Below are positions 1 to 11,388 of a stretch of DNA of 64,000 bases, one piece after another. Below the pieces are notes generated by a model, which saw nothing but the letters and a program-made list of their open reading frames with translations, searched no databases and was not told the origin of the DNA. Each line of letters starts with the position of its first letter. Within the stretch, counting starts at the first letter, position 1. The position numbers and the translations under genes are program-made. This stretch comes from Tetraselmis striata (taxonomy: Eukaryota > Chlorophyta > Chlorodendrophyceae > Chlorodendrales > Chlorodendraceae): contig VCJN01000908.1 in NCBI GenBank assembly GCA_006384855.1, positions 62,001 to 126,000 on the forward strand, read 5' to 3'.

Positions 1-904
1 CTTACCTCGCGGACCTCCATGAGGGTCAGTACTGTGCGGGTCGGGGGGCAGATGACGGCGTCGTCTGCGTCTGTGTCGGTCTCGTACTCGACCCATGCTC
101 TCACTCCGGCGAGTGCCAGGACGTCTGCCGCCGCCGTTGTCGCCGCGAGTGCCAGGTGTCGCCGCCGGTTGGTCTGTCGTCGCTTCGCTTGGCTGGGCCT
201 GGTCGTACGTTGGGAGAAGGCCCTCCGCTAGGCGCAGCCACATGTCGGCCTCCGTGATGCCTATGAACGAGGGGGAGCGAAGCCACACCCGGTGTACCGG
301 CCGCTCGATGCCGTCGAGGTGCGGCGCTACGAGCAGGCGGGTGGAGCAGCGGCGGCCCTGTCGGTCGAGGATCGTTGTGCCTTCTCCTGTCCATTGGGTA
401 TGTAGAACGCTCACGGCTGTCTCTCTGCGGGCCAGTCGTAGGATGACGGACCCAGTTTGGTGATGGGGAGCCTAATGCCACTCGGTGCAGCGGAGTCGGC
501 GGCGGTGGAATTGGGGGGACGCCGAGTCACTACTCTGACGTCTGCTGGTAGTAGTATTTTGAACTCCGATTTTGGGGCTGAGGGTGCGGATCAGGCTCGT
601 CACAGTCCGGCCGTGCGACTCCTCGTCCATAGCTTGCTTGGTGCTGGGCCACTAGATCGCCAAACTGTAGGGCCACATGGGGGGCATCGTCCGTGCCGGC
701 GGGGAGGCCGGTGAGAAGTAGGTGGGATGGGCGTTGTAGCACACGTATGTGGCGGCGGGTTGCTGGTGGGAGTTGGGTGACTGCGAACTTTTTTGCGGTT
801 ACGACCGTGCGGATCGCTATCTGTTGCACTCTGCCGCCTCGTAGCGCGGCCAGAAAGGTGCCGACCCCGGCGTCCTGCTGCTCCTCATATCTGTATGTGT
901 CCAT
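1..904 (-). pseudogene. Unassigned transposon-like ORF fragments
   Basis: Read on the minus strand, two protein-like stretches follow each other. One is a 124-codon frame at 904-530 that starts MDTYRYEEQQ and contains the run LPPATRRHIRVLQRPSHLLL. The second, about 455 down to the window edge, contains TQWTGEG and WLRSPSFIGITEADMWLRLA. The frames are offset and separated by stops, so no intact gene is visible. The composition suggests the first ORF of a retroelement, but I see no zinc knuckle, RT motif or other diagnostic site. The function is unknown, and the left end is cut by the window. Confidence 0.25.
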
Positions 905-1555
905 GCTGGCTGTGGTGGTGTCCTCCTCGAGGGTATGCTCTTCACGCCACTGTGGGCGCAGGCCGGCAGTTGGCCTGACCGGTGTGCACTACGCTCGCTG
1001 CAGAAATACGCACTCACGTGACAACCCACATATGCGTTTCCCCGCCGTTTGTATACCGCAAAGCTCGCGACATGCTCTTGCGCTCTATTGGCGGCGGCCA
1101 AGCGGCCAAGCGGCCTTCTCGCTGTCAGGATCATCTCCCGTCTTGAGTTGTTACTAGTAGTGTCTCGGTCGCCTTGGGGTTCGGAGATGAAGGTGGGGAA
1201 AACACCCCATGCACCGCCGACCGTGTGCTCTCCGATTGCCGGCCCGCCGCTCACTGGCCCAAATTGCCCGACGTGCTGCAGCCGTCTACCGGTGCTCTTC
1301 GCCGAGGACGGTTACCTTGGGGCCTTTACGGCTGGATCTATTACAGCCGCCACTGTTTAAGGTTATTCGAGTATTGTAACACCCCCGCCCTAGACGGGTC
1401 GCATCGAAGTACAACTACGCGGTTCAATCTTTAACAACCCCTGCGAGTAGGTCGCCCCCGTCCGAGTTGTACTGCCCCCCTCCCCACCCGTAGGCAGATT
1501 TCGGAGAGATCAACGCCGGCCCGGGGTCGTACATGAAGTACACGAAGTAATTGTC

Positions 1556-1594
1556 GGGTTTAGGGTTTTATGGTTTTAAAACCCTAAAAACCCT
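1556..1594. repeat. Telomere-like heptamers in inverted arrangement
   Basis: A TTTAGGG-type word is followed about 20 bases later by CCCTAAA and CCCTA words on the same strand, so the segment reads nearly the same on both strands. It is too short to be a telomere. It could be a trace of a repaired break or chance. Confidence 0.35.
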
Positions 1595-2169
1595 ATCTTT
1601 GGTACATGGCTGCCGCCCGGTGATGCAAGCACTTGGAGCATTATTTTGTACAGCCCCGAGTAGGGCTTCCCAATCGTTGCACGATCCGAGAATCAGCGAC
1701 AACCGATCACCTCGCTAAGCCCCCTACTGCACATCCAGCCAGGCACGAATCCTAGAGGCTACTAGCGCCCACCACCGGGAGGTGGAGGTGGTGCCGCTTG
1801 GCATGACGCAGTCATGGTGCTCCGCTCCTAGTGGGCCGCCAATTGGCGGCGAGCGCCTGCCGTGTAGATTGCTTTGTCAATGGGTCCCTGGCGTACGCCT
1901 TATTATTACCGTCATCTCGCCCCTCCAAAGCCATTTCCGTCCCACCTGTCGCTCGCCATACCCACTGCTAGACTCTGGCAACCATGCCCCTGAAACGTGT
2001 CACTACGTGGACCTCAATTTCTGAGCGCGCGTGGGCTATGCTACGGACTTTTGAATTAGTATTGCTTGGCCCCGAAGCGGTGGCTGATCAGATTCGCCGG
2101 CCACTCCTTGGTGTGGTTCCACTGGTCCCACCCGACGGAACTCCGATTCATTTGCGCAATAGCGGTGGA

Positions 2170-2370
2170 AATTAAAGTTGAAATTTGTTACAACATGCTA
2201 GGCCGCTGCTCTCCTCATCCCGGACAACTGAGTCGTTCTCGGGGCATGCCACCTCTAACCGCGATAGGAACTCTAGGTGTATTACAACTCAAGCCACCGG
2301 CCATCCTCTTCTGTTCTCCGGCTCCTCCTCCATCACGTGTAGCCATGGGTTGCCCCTAATTTCTACTATC
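2170..2370 (+). repeat. Dispersed repeat, copy A
   Basis: Resembles 27015-27210 in the same orientation. Shared words include a TTGAAATTTGT stretch, TCTCCTC, AGGTGTATTA and ACCGGCCATCCT in the same order. Both copies read a QATGHP peptide in one frame, but no intact ORF survives. The family is unknown. Confidence 0.4.
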
Positions 2371-3840
2371 GCTAGCGTCGCGGCGTCTCCGTCTTCCGTG
2401 CCCAATTCGGCATAGACCCCAAGGCGCTCCACTTTTTTGTTTGGGTCCTCTAATTGTAGCAACGACCCGTTGCGTAGGTAGGCATCGAGCTAGGGCGGTG
2501 CCATGTTACCATCCATTCCGACTACTGCTAAGGTTTAAAAGACCCGAAAATGGGGCATAGTGAGCTGAGGTAGCCTGAGCGCCCCCCCCCCCCCCCCCCC
2601 CCCGCGCTATGTATTGATGTACGTACATTAAGGCATACGCTCCGTACGGGGAGCCCATCCCAAAGCGGGCGTCATCGCGAACCTTGTAGGTAATAGGATC
2701 GCGTCTAAGAGATGTGCTATATAGATGGCTTCTTGGCGTCGAGCAAGGAGCACCAGCGGTGCTCGGCAGAAGGCAAGTTACGGGGGAGTGATGGGGTTTT
2801 GCGCTCCGATTTACCAGTGCGTGGGTGCATCGGGAGGGGGCGCCGTGATTGTGGCATTGGTGTGCTGCGCGTGTGTGGTAAGAGTCGGAGTTGGCGGGTG
2901 TAGGGGGGGAGAGGGGGGCATGGATGCGTCGGAGGCAGCCTAAAGCCCCTCATCATCATCCATTCCGCCAATATTGTTTTCTTCGTCCTCTTCCTCGAGG
3001 TCGCTGAACTCCTCACCGGAGTGGGGTGTTTTTTCCGTTATATATATGCGCGTCCTCCCCAAGCGAGAGAGGGCGTGTAAGCGGGGGTAAGGGGGCGCCG
3101 GACCCTAGGGACGCAATAATGTTTTTGAGGCGGTTGTGTATGCGCGCCGGGGGGGGGGGGGGGGTGTCATGAGAGCAGGGCGACGGCTTCTATCATTAGT
3201 TCTTTTCAGAGCTCGGTATGTATCCGGAGGGATGTCGCAGCATATTAGGCCCTCCGGGTGCGGGCTCCGACCGGTAGGGATCGTTTTGGTGGCGGGGCTT
3301 TGCTGAAGGGATGGTCTTGGAAGGGGTCGGCGACCGTGCGCTTATGCGCAACCTTTTTCGGGGGGGGCGCATGGTAGTGCGGCATCTATCGGCGGTGTCT
3401 ATATCGCCGGCGGCCAGTGTGGCGGCATTGACGGGGCGGTCGGGTTGGGTAGAAGTGCGGGCAGTGGATCCCGTTTCGGGTTCTTCTTATGTCCGGGGGT
3501 TGTGTTGGGTTGAGGACTCGGTGGCCTCCGCCTCGGTTTAGTGTGGAAGGTTGCGCTCCGGACTGCGGATGCGCCCGCGGCCCGAGCCCCGGCCATGCCA
3601 CCGGTGAGACCTTATTGACCCCTTCGTCCCCTTCAGCCGCCGGATACCGTGGGGTGGCGCTCGCCCGGGGCGTGTTGGTGTGCGGAGAGTTTCGCTCTGC
3701 TGGGCATACGACCGGGGTCGACGCCGGTCCATCCGTTGAGCTGGTCCAGCGCTGCCCGAATGAAGAAATGTGCGTTATTAACTAGTATATGTGGTTTCTC
3801 TCACTGTGCGGGATGGCCGTGGCGCGGCGCCCGTAGCGCT

Positions 3841-3958
3841 CATGTGCGCGCGCATGTTTGCGGGGCCGGTCAGGGCCACCACCTGCCTCCATGGCGGCCG
3901 ACCGGTCCATTATCCTTTGATGTGGCACGCTTCATCGAGCGCGCCACAGCAAAGTCGT
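3841..3958 (+). repeat. Left direct repeat flanking DIRS RT relic
   Basis: About 118 bases starting TGTGCGCGCGCATGTTT and ending in CGCCACAGC. They recur in the same orientation at 5804-5922 with scattered substitutions. The pair brackets the decayed reverse transcriptase, as split direct repeats or LTR-like ends would. Divergence between the copies indicates an old insertion. Confidence 0.6.
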
Positions 3959-4113
3959 GACATTTTTTGCCGCGCAGGGTGCCGGTCGTACCATGTACAT
4001 TGAGCGCAGCCTTACGGCCCCCCTGCCCCCCCCCCCCCCCCCCCGGCTGAATGGGCTCGCTTCCTGGTCGTTGGAGCATGGGAGCGAAGCTACTGCGCAA
4101 ATGAGAATCATGG

Positions 4114-5800
4114 TTGTTCTTGGTACCTAAGCATGGAACAAACAGATGGAGGCTCATTATTGACCTCCTCCCCATGAACCGCTCATGCGAGACGCGCGAT
4201 CTATCGTTCGAGACGCTTTCACATTTGCGCAATTTGGCGCGCCCTCATGATCACATGCGGCATATGAACTTGCAGTTTGAGTTTTGCGCGGTTGGTATAG
4301 CCCCTGAGGACATGGACTTTTCCACTGTCGACTACCGCAGCGCTATATATGTACCGACTGGTTGGCTTTCCCATGGGCTAGTCTTTGTTCCCGTACTACT
4401 TTTGTCAGTTCACCAACGTCCTCACTGGGGCATTGCGTCGTACCTCAATTGAAGCAAGCGACACACCAATCCCACCACGGCGCCGATTTGGCATGTGAAT
4501 GTTGCCCTGCATGGACGAGTACATACTTCAAGGTCGGACTCAGGCTGAGGCCATATGGCTATGCGACTACATCGAACGCCACCTATCGGGGTTTGGCATG
4601 TTGCGCAACCCCAGCAAGGGCGTCTGGGAGCCCACGCAGAAGATCGTGCACATGGGGTTAAAAATTGACACGTCGGGGACGCCTACTCTTCGTGCGACCG
4701 CTGAGAAACTCGCCATCATTGCTCGCGCGGCAAAACGCCTGATCCATCGTGCGAAACGCGACCGTCAAGGGCTGCATACTTGCGAGATGGCCGCCCTCGC
4801 AAGTGCCAGTTTCTCTATTTGGCCATCGCCCCTGCCCGTTTCTACCTGCATGAGCTGCATCATGTGCTCAAGACTCGCGAATCTTGGTCCGGCCGCGTCA
4901 AGCTCACCCGCCAGCTCGAACATGACTTGCAATGGTGGGTGGGCTCCAAGCAACGCAACGACCGCCCCATTGATCGCCATGTTGAAACCGGTTACTTGCA
5001 CGTTGACAGTTCATCGTATGGTTGGGGCGCCGTTTTGAATGAACACCACGAGGCTCGGGATTTTGGGTACGACGATGTCCATTGTACGCACATTAGCTAG
5101 AAAGAGATCAAAGCCGTCCGTTTGGCTATTGAGTAGTCTTTCCTCCCCATGCTCCGCAACCGTCACGTCATCTTGCACGAGGATAACCAAGCGGTTGTAG
5201 GCGTCCTCACCAACCTCGCCTTTCGCTCCCCGCACCCCATGGTTGAGCTACGCAAACATGGTACCTCATGGACACGCGCGGTATTCCATGTCCGTGCGCT
5301 ACATCGGTTCCGCGGCGAATATCTGGGTTGACCGCCTCGGTCGCGAGATTGAATGCGAGGACCGGCAGTCCAACCCGCGTCGCTTCGCCTCGCTCACTGC
5401 TAATAAAAGGGTTGTCTAGACCATCGACCGCTTCACGACGTCCGAAAGCGCCCTCATGCCCCGCTACTACGCCCACCGTCACGAAACGCGGTGCGAGGCC
5501 GCAGTCGACGCCATGCGCCTATACGACGGTGCCGGTTGCAAACGTAACTGGTGTAACCCCCCTGAAACCTCATCGGCACTCTTGTCTCCAAATTGGAGTC
5601 CAATGGTGCCCCATGCATCGTCAGTGTTCTCTAGTGGCCTAGCAAAGCTTGGTACCCGCTCCTCTCGGAGATATGCTCCGGCATGCGCCCCTGGAAGCCG
5701 CGCCACGACCTCTTCATTGTTGGCCGTAGTGGAGACCGCCTTTTCGTTGGCGGACCCCGCTAGCATGTCGTCGCCTTCAACATTGCCGCATGTGACCCCC
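4114..5800 (+). pseudogene. Decayed DIRS-type RT / RNase H / methyltransferase-like ORF
   Basis: A relic of a tyrosine-recombinase retrotransposon polymerase, recognised by direct comparison with the intact copy at 50879-52876. Matching blocks in order: MFLVPKHGTN (RT motif 1-2 region), a PCMDEY block where the intact copy has PYMDDF, a LRNPSKGVWEPTQ block, an RNase H block HVDSSSYGWGAVLN, HEDNQAVVGVLTNL, SAANIWVDRL, and the CNPP tail near 5550. The blocks sit in different frames and contain stops (for example at 5098 and 5135), so several frameshifts have accumulated. The catalytic YMDD has become CMDE. The upstream gag and downstream recombinase genes are missing. The element is dead. Confidence 0.85.
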
Positions 5801-5803
5801 GCC

Positions 5804-5922
5804 CGTGTGCGCGCGCATGTTTACGGGGCCGGTCATGGCTACAACCTGCCTCCACGGCGGCCCACCGGTCCACTCTCCTTTGCTGTGGCACACTCCACCG
5901 AGCGCACCACAGCCCCCCCCTC
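5804..5922 (+). repeat. Right direct repeat flanking DIRS RT relic
   Basis: Counterpart of 3841-3958. It begins where the relic ORF loses similarity to the C terminus of the intact RT protein. The distance between the two copies is about 1.96 kb. Confidence 0.6.
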
Positions 5923-7312
5923 GCTATGGGCTTGTTTGCCTGCAAATTCATTATTATCACAACCTGCATGTCACCATACTTGGCATTCGTCGGCAAACCA
6001 AACGTTCCTTGTGAAATGTATTATCGGTACTGTCCGGGCGGGTGTACGACAGCAGGCGGACGCCACCATAATAGGCGTCTAGGGAGACGTCGATGAAGCG
6101 GGGGCCCGAGCCGCGTCTGGCGCTCGCGTTAAGCATCCAAGCGGGGCGATGGGATGGTTGGCCGCTAGCCGTGATGGGGGGACCGAAGGGGGGGGGGGGG
6201 GGGGAGAAGACTTCCGGTAGGCTCCGGAGTGGTTGGGGCTATCTTCGATGGTGAGGCGGAGGCGACAGGTCTGCGTTGCAAAGATTACCATAAGATTACC
6301 ATAGCGGGGAGGTGATTGACATGGCAATCCGCATCGCCCCTTGTTTTTTGGATTATAGTGGTCTGCGGGAGATGGCGGTCTCGCATGATTGGGAGGTGTA
6401 TAGTTTCAGTTCGGCGGCCGGGTACGTGGAGGGTGCGTGGACGTCGGCCGCCTGTAATTCCTACATTAGGATCGTCACGTTGTGCGGGGTGCGGGAGGGG
6501 AGTTTTGCGTGACGGCGGCGGAAAGCGTCGATGACTGCCTCCGCGGTCTGGGCTAGTGGGGGCATTGATAATTGCGTTTGGGGGGGGGGGGGGGGGGGGG
6601 GAAGGGGGTCCAAGTGGCCATCAATGACCCATCCGAATAAGTCAGCATCAGCATCCGAATGATCAGCAACGATTTCTCGGTCGACTAGCTTGGTGAGTTC
6701 GTGACCTGGTAGGGCGGAGTCCGGCAAGGGTTCTGTGGTGAACTGGTGGTGGAGGAGTTCTGGCATATGTTGTCGTCAGTTGCCGGGAGGCAGATCACTG
6801 CTCCTTGAGCCACGCCTGCCGGAAGGGTGGCGGGGTCATGCGAGCCCCGTTCCAGGCAGCTTGTCTGTGGTGCTCGAGGAGCAGGGTTATTTTATGTAGC
6901 AGATTATCAAGGTGGGATATAGTATCTCGTCACGGAGGCGTACTACGGAAAGCAGTTGCTTGGATACTTAGGGCCGCCCGTGGGAGTGGTGTTGCAGAGG
7001 GGTTGTGCTCCTCCCATGCCTTCACCGTTCAGCAAAAGACCACCGCCGGCCGGGAGGTAAGCATGTTGGCGGGTAGTGCCGCAAGCAACGCGGTACGTGG
7101 GTCTGCTTGCATGCGGGTTACTTCTGCCGCCTAAAGCTTGAGGGGGGGGGGGGGGGGTAATTGTGACTGTCGTCGCGTCTCGGGCTCCAGTCTCCCCGGG
7201 CAGCCTTTGACATTTGTAGCATACATATCGGCCTTTGACATACATATCGACCGGGTTGGCCTTGATGTGGGTCCATATCGTTTCCAGTTGTACAAGATGG
7301 CCGCTTGTGAGT
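5923..7312. other. No supported gene; homopolymers and one ORF fragment
   Basis: Contains G runs at 6188-6204, 6580-6601 and 7142-7157. A minus-strand open frame (6766-6461, 101 codons) has a plausible residue mix, but it is interrupted by a proline run coded by the 22-base G tract and has no recognisable domain. I do not call it a gene. Confidence 0.4.
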
Positions 7313-7889
7313 TCACTCGTCGAACCGGGGTCCGCTTAACCGCGTTTAGCGACTACCAGGCGCGAGTAGTCGTATATATATCGCGTCTAACGTTAGGCGT
7401 CACAGTACTTTAAACTTGGCGGTAAGGATGAGTACGGCAGCGGAGCCGTGCATCAAAGTACTATAGCGAGTAGCGGGTACTCGGTAGTCACGAGTGCACA
7501 AAGTACGACACGAGTACACGAGTCACTGTACTTTACGGGAATCGCCGCCCTTCATATCTGCTATAGGCGCGCGCCTCCTCACGAGTACGCGCGGAAGATA
7601 CCCGCGTGATGACGAGTGGTGATGACGAGCAGGCGGGGCAGTACGGTACTGGTCGATACACAACAAAGGCTGCAAAAATGTATTACACGGTAGTCACGGT
7701 TGGTTTTGTGATTTAATAAAGGTGAGGTGCCAGGTTAGATCAGCGGCCAATGAGCGTCGAGCTTCGGGATGTGGTTAAGCGGACATAGGCGCGCCTACTC
7801 CTAGCTGTCAAATTTAACGTCAAGGCACCGGACATTTTCGGAGTTATGGCGGAGGGGTCGGCAACTGCATAAAGTATTCGGGAATTTAA

Positions 7890-8761
7890 TTACAATGGGT
7901 CTACTACCGCCCCCGGCCCGGTGCCCGCCCCCCTTGGCCTGCGGCCGGCTGGCTCCGCTGCCGCCGGCCTCTTCCTGGCGCCGGCATGTGGTGTTATGCC
8001 CGCTGTCGGCTCGGGTGCTGACTGCCCCTTGTTGCCCGCATATACTTCTGTGGGCATGCTATTCATGGCAGCTGCTGCCAATCGCTGCGCCCCGCGGCTA
8101 AGGAGCTTGTTGGACGGGGCTGGCATGATGCCGCCGCGCGCTCCCGTTGCGCTTGCTTCCTCTGGCGTCCAGCCCGCATCCTCGCAGTAGCGTCCTGAAG
8201 CGCCGGGGATCTAGCCGCACGGGGAACATGAGCTCGTCGAGCGAGCAGGGGAGGGGGGCTGTAGCCGGTAGACAGGTCTTGCACCGGAGCGCCGTTCTGG
8301 TCGATTCCGGACTGCGGTAGTGATGAAAGAAAAAACACTAAGTCGCCGACACTCGGGCAGCGACAACATCAGCAGCTACACTATGAGCAGGTAAACCGGC
8401 CGGCAAGCGCACCTTTGCACTGGGGATGCAAAGAACCCTTGCTGCATGCGTCGGCTTCATCGATTAAAGCAAGTCAGCTTGCTCCTCCTCCACGGTCAAT
8501 TAGGGTGGGCAGACGGGCCGTTCAGCTTGACCAGTCAAAAACGCTCGACGTGTCATCGGCGCTGACTGTCGTGAGGTAGTAGCGCAGGGGCGGGCCGCGC
8601 GGGACAGGCGGGGGCTCGCGTGCTCCTCTCGGCAGCATGATATCTTCCCACGACGCGTCATCGTGCTCCGTCCCGGCAGCGGCATGGAAGGTGCTGACGG
8701 AGGCCATGGTGGCTTGGGGGGCGAGCACGGCGATCTGCTCTTCATGCGAAGCGGTCAGCAT
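7890..8761 (-). pseudogene. Degenerate relative of the long-inverted-repeat element ORF
   Basis: An ORF starts at 8761 (MLTASHEEQIAVLAP) and contains GPPLRYYLTTVSAD, which also occurs in both arms of the 9351-12412 element. It stops at 8522, where the arm copies read on through a lysine codon. A one-base loss just before the stop explains the difference. Further minus-strand coding-like stretches lie at 8320-8065 and 8126-7890 in other frames. At 7313 the motif CACTCGTCGAA matches the end of the neighbouring element, so this may be the remains of a diverged family member. Function unknown. Confidence 0.5.
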
Positions 8762-9682
8762 AAATAGGCGAAGCAGCGAGCGAGGAAGTGCCGAAGAGCA
8801 GTGAAAGTGCGCGCGCGGCTGGTGGCTGATCACGTACTTTATATCATTGCATCAGTCTCGAGTAGTAATGGTACCTCGGTACCCGGGGCGTCACAATAAC
8901 ATTATCACTGACACTACGATGCATCTGCTGTTGTAGATATGTAATGCACAACGCGTTTCACATTCAGCTTATTGCTGAACAGATTACATGCATATCAACA
9001 TACATACCACAAATGACATGAAATTCACAAAAGTACAGATGTGTATAACGGCAAAGACAAATGCAAACTTTTGTGTCAACATCGGTTGACAATACCTGCT
9101 CGCGACGATATTGCAGTACACCGCGGCATCCATGCGTAACATTGACCCATGTTGTCAATATCAGAAAAAATATGTTGTGAGTGTGTCAGGAAAATTAGTG
9201 AAGCAGGCATGTGCAAGCATGATGCAGATTGGCCATGTTTCGTAAGATAGTATTGCTTAACATTACATTTGGAAACCCCAGACCCAACCGACGCCTATAT
9301 GTATCATGCGCCTGCCATAATACGCAACTGCTCCCGCAACATATGGATATCACTCGTCGAAACGGGGTTCGCCTAACCGCGCTTAACACGGTACTTGTAC
9401 TGTATCCGTACTCAATTTTACTGTTCGATTACTGTATTCCGTATCACCTGCGCCTAACCCTCACCTATATCCGCTTACAGTCAGCTTATCTCCGCCTATC
9501 CGGCGGTGGTCGCGAGTACCCGCGCCGAGCCATGACTGCCATGGCAGTACCCGCACGCTAACGGTACGTGATATGAGTCCCTTGCGCACTTTTCGCCCCT
9601 CGAGTACCCGCTACACAGGCGCGCGAGGGCGCTCGCTCGGCGCTAGTCGGCCAGAAGCTGACGCGGCACGAGTACCGGCTGC

Positions 9683-9813
9683 ACGTACTCCCTGCACATC
9701 CGCTGCACATCCGCTGCACATCGCTGTGCACATCGCTGCACATCCTTGCACATCCGCTGGACATCCGTTGCACATACATGCACATACATCATTGCACATC
9801 CTTGCACGCGCAT
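9683..9813 (+). repeat. Short tandem array in left arm
   Basis: A run of CACATCC-core units (TGCACATCCGC and variants such as TGCACATCGC and TGCACATACA) at a period of about 11-13 bases. The mirror array lies in the right arm at about 11950-12085. Unit number and order differ somewhat between the arms, so this is the most variable part of the inverted repeat. Confidence 0.65.
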
Positions 9814-9903
9814 GAAGTGCGGGGTCGCCTGACGGTCACCGCCGCTCACCGCTAAACCAAGCGCGGAAAGCCGTGCACTCGCATCGCATAATGACCGCCT
9901 CGC

Positions 9904-10371
9904 ATGAACAGCAAATCGCCCTGCTCGCCCCCCACCGCCACCATGGCCTCCGCCAGCACCTTCCATAACGCTGCCGGCCCGGATGACGCCTCGTGGAAAG
10001 GGTTCATGCTGCAGAGTGGGTCGCCCGAGCCCCCGCCTGCCCCGGGCGGCCCGCCCCTGCGCTACTACCTCACGACCGTCAGCGCCGACCGCTCGTCGAA
10101 TGTTTCTGACGGGGTCAAGCTGAACGGCCCCTTGACCACCGCCCGCCTTCGCGAGGCCAGCAGCACCGCCAACCAGGCTGCGCAAGGGGTGTACGTATTC
10201 ACTTCCCTAGCGGAGGCGCAAGACGAGACAGATCTGGGCTTTGACGCGGCGTACGTGTGCAGCTGCGATTTGTCACAGCTAGAGGAAGCCGGGTTTCGCG
10301 TGGCCGCGTGGCCAGAAAGCACCGATCCCACCCGACACGCACCCGATATCGCTAGAGGGAGGGGAAGCTGA
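9904..10371 (+). CDS. 155-residue ORF of unknown function, left-arm copy
   Basis: The ORF begins MNSKSPCSPP; an internal ATG gives MASASTFHNAAG. It carries GPPLRYYLTTVSAD near the middle and VYVFTSLAEAQDETDLGFDA with EEAGFRVAAW toward the end. No known domain was recognised. A different-frame start just upstream (9891, MTASHEQQIALLAP) matches the N terminus of the diverged copy at 8761, so the present N-terminal frame probably arose by a one-base shift. The mirror copy is at 11856-11389. It is likely the element's own protein or a captured host exon. Confidence 0.4.
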   Translation: MNSKSPCSPPTATMASASTFHNAAGPDDASWKGFMLQSGSPEPPPAPGGPPLRYYLTTVSADRSSNVSDGVKLNGPLTTARLREASSTANQAAQGVYVFTSLAEAQDETDLGFDAAYVCSCDLSQLEEAGFRVAAWPESTDPTRHAPDIARGRGS

Positions 10372-10381
10372 GGTCGTTGCC

Positions 10382-10882
10382 GTGGCGGATTTTGAGTTCC
10401 TCCGTTGTTCTCTCGCATCGTCCGTTGATGCTACAGCGGGTTGGAGGCTGAAAACCCTTCGCGCCGACGCAGCGCCCCAACGATATGGTGCGACGCGAGA
10501 ACTGTGCTCGGTGCGTTCTGGCCGTTTCGGCCACCAGCCCGCCGCCTCCGAATTCTGCCGGAAGTGTGGCAAGTCCACCACAGTAGACGGCCTACCAGTG
10601 GTAGGCGAGGAGGCGTTGGTCTCGGCGGTGACCGAGGCGATGTACCACGGCATATACGGCCACGGCCACCACATGGAGCTGCCAACTGGCTACTCAGTGG
10701 GCCCAAGTGATCCAAAGGCATGGCCCTTGCTCACTGCCTTCGATGATCCCAAAGTATACGCAATGCGCGAGCTGCAAGCGCTGTGCGAGGCGCATTTTAT
10801 GCACCCGATGGACGATGGCGATGCTCTGCGCGATGTGATGGGCTGGGATTCAGCGCACCAATCCCGCCACCGCTTCCCATAG
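10382..10882 (+). CDS. 166-residue ORF in element centre, possibly captured gene fragment
   Basis: Lies in another frame from the preceding ORF and runs from the arm end into the unique centre. It contains FCRKCGK (a CxxC pair), EALVSAVTEAMYHGIYGHGH, and KAWPLLTAFDDPKVYAMREL. It stops at 10882. A shifted frame continues protein-like as ETGGYVFRWEALPGKSEADK to 10951, so a frameshift is likely. I do not recognise the family. The codon and residue pattern looks like real coding sequence rather than noise. Confidence 0.35.
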   Translation: MADFEFLRCSLASSVDATAGWRLKTLRADAAPQRYGATRELCSVRSGRFGHQPAASEFCRKCGKSTTVDGLPVVGEEALVSAVTEAMYHGIYGHGHHMELPTGYSVGPSDPKAWPLLTAFDDPKVYAMRELQALCEAHFMHPMDDGDALRDVMGWDSAHQSRHRFP

Positions 10883-11388
10883 AGACGGGTGGCTATGTAT
10901 TCCGGTGGGAGGCGCTGCCGGGCAAGAGCGAGGCAGACAAGCTGGAACAGTAGGCGCTCCGAACCGTGCGCTCGGTTTACAGCGCCTAAGCTCGGAGCGC
11001 GGAGCTTAGCGCGAGCGACCGTTTTAAGCTCGGAGCGCGCTCGGAAGCTGCGCGCTACGGGGTGGCAAGAGCGCATGGAGCGAGAGCAGTGAGCGGGTAT
11101 CTCAGACAACCCCAGCGAAGGCGACTATTCAGCGCCCCGCACATCGGCGCAGTTCTGAAAGCTACGACAGCATTGACAGTTGGGATGCGGTAAAGTGCGG
11201 GCCATATGAAAAGAAGTACTTCATGCAGAGGAGGGCGGGGCGCGAAGCAACGATGGAGGCGGCAGGCGAGGCGTTCAACATCGGTGAGGGGGGCTGAGGG
11301 CAGCGGTGAGCCGAGCACCTGCCGCTCATGTGACATGTTGTCTATGGCAAATCCAGGAAGGAACTCAAAATCCGCCACGGCAACGACC

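Larger units (their letters stand above)
905..3840. other. Gene-poor, repeat-derived stretch
   Basis: No convincing gene is present. The stretch holds a telomere-like inverted motif (1556-1594), a dispersed repeat copy (about 2170-2370), a 22-base C run (2582-2603) and a 16-base G run (3149-3164). Open frames here are short and lack recognisable motifs. Confidence 0.5.
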
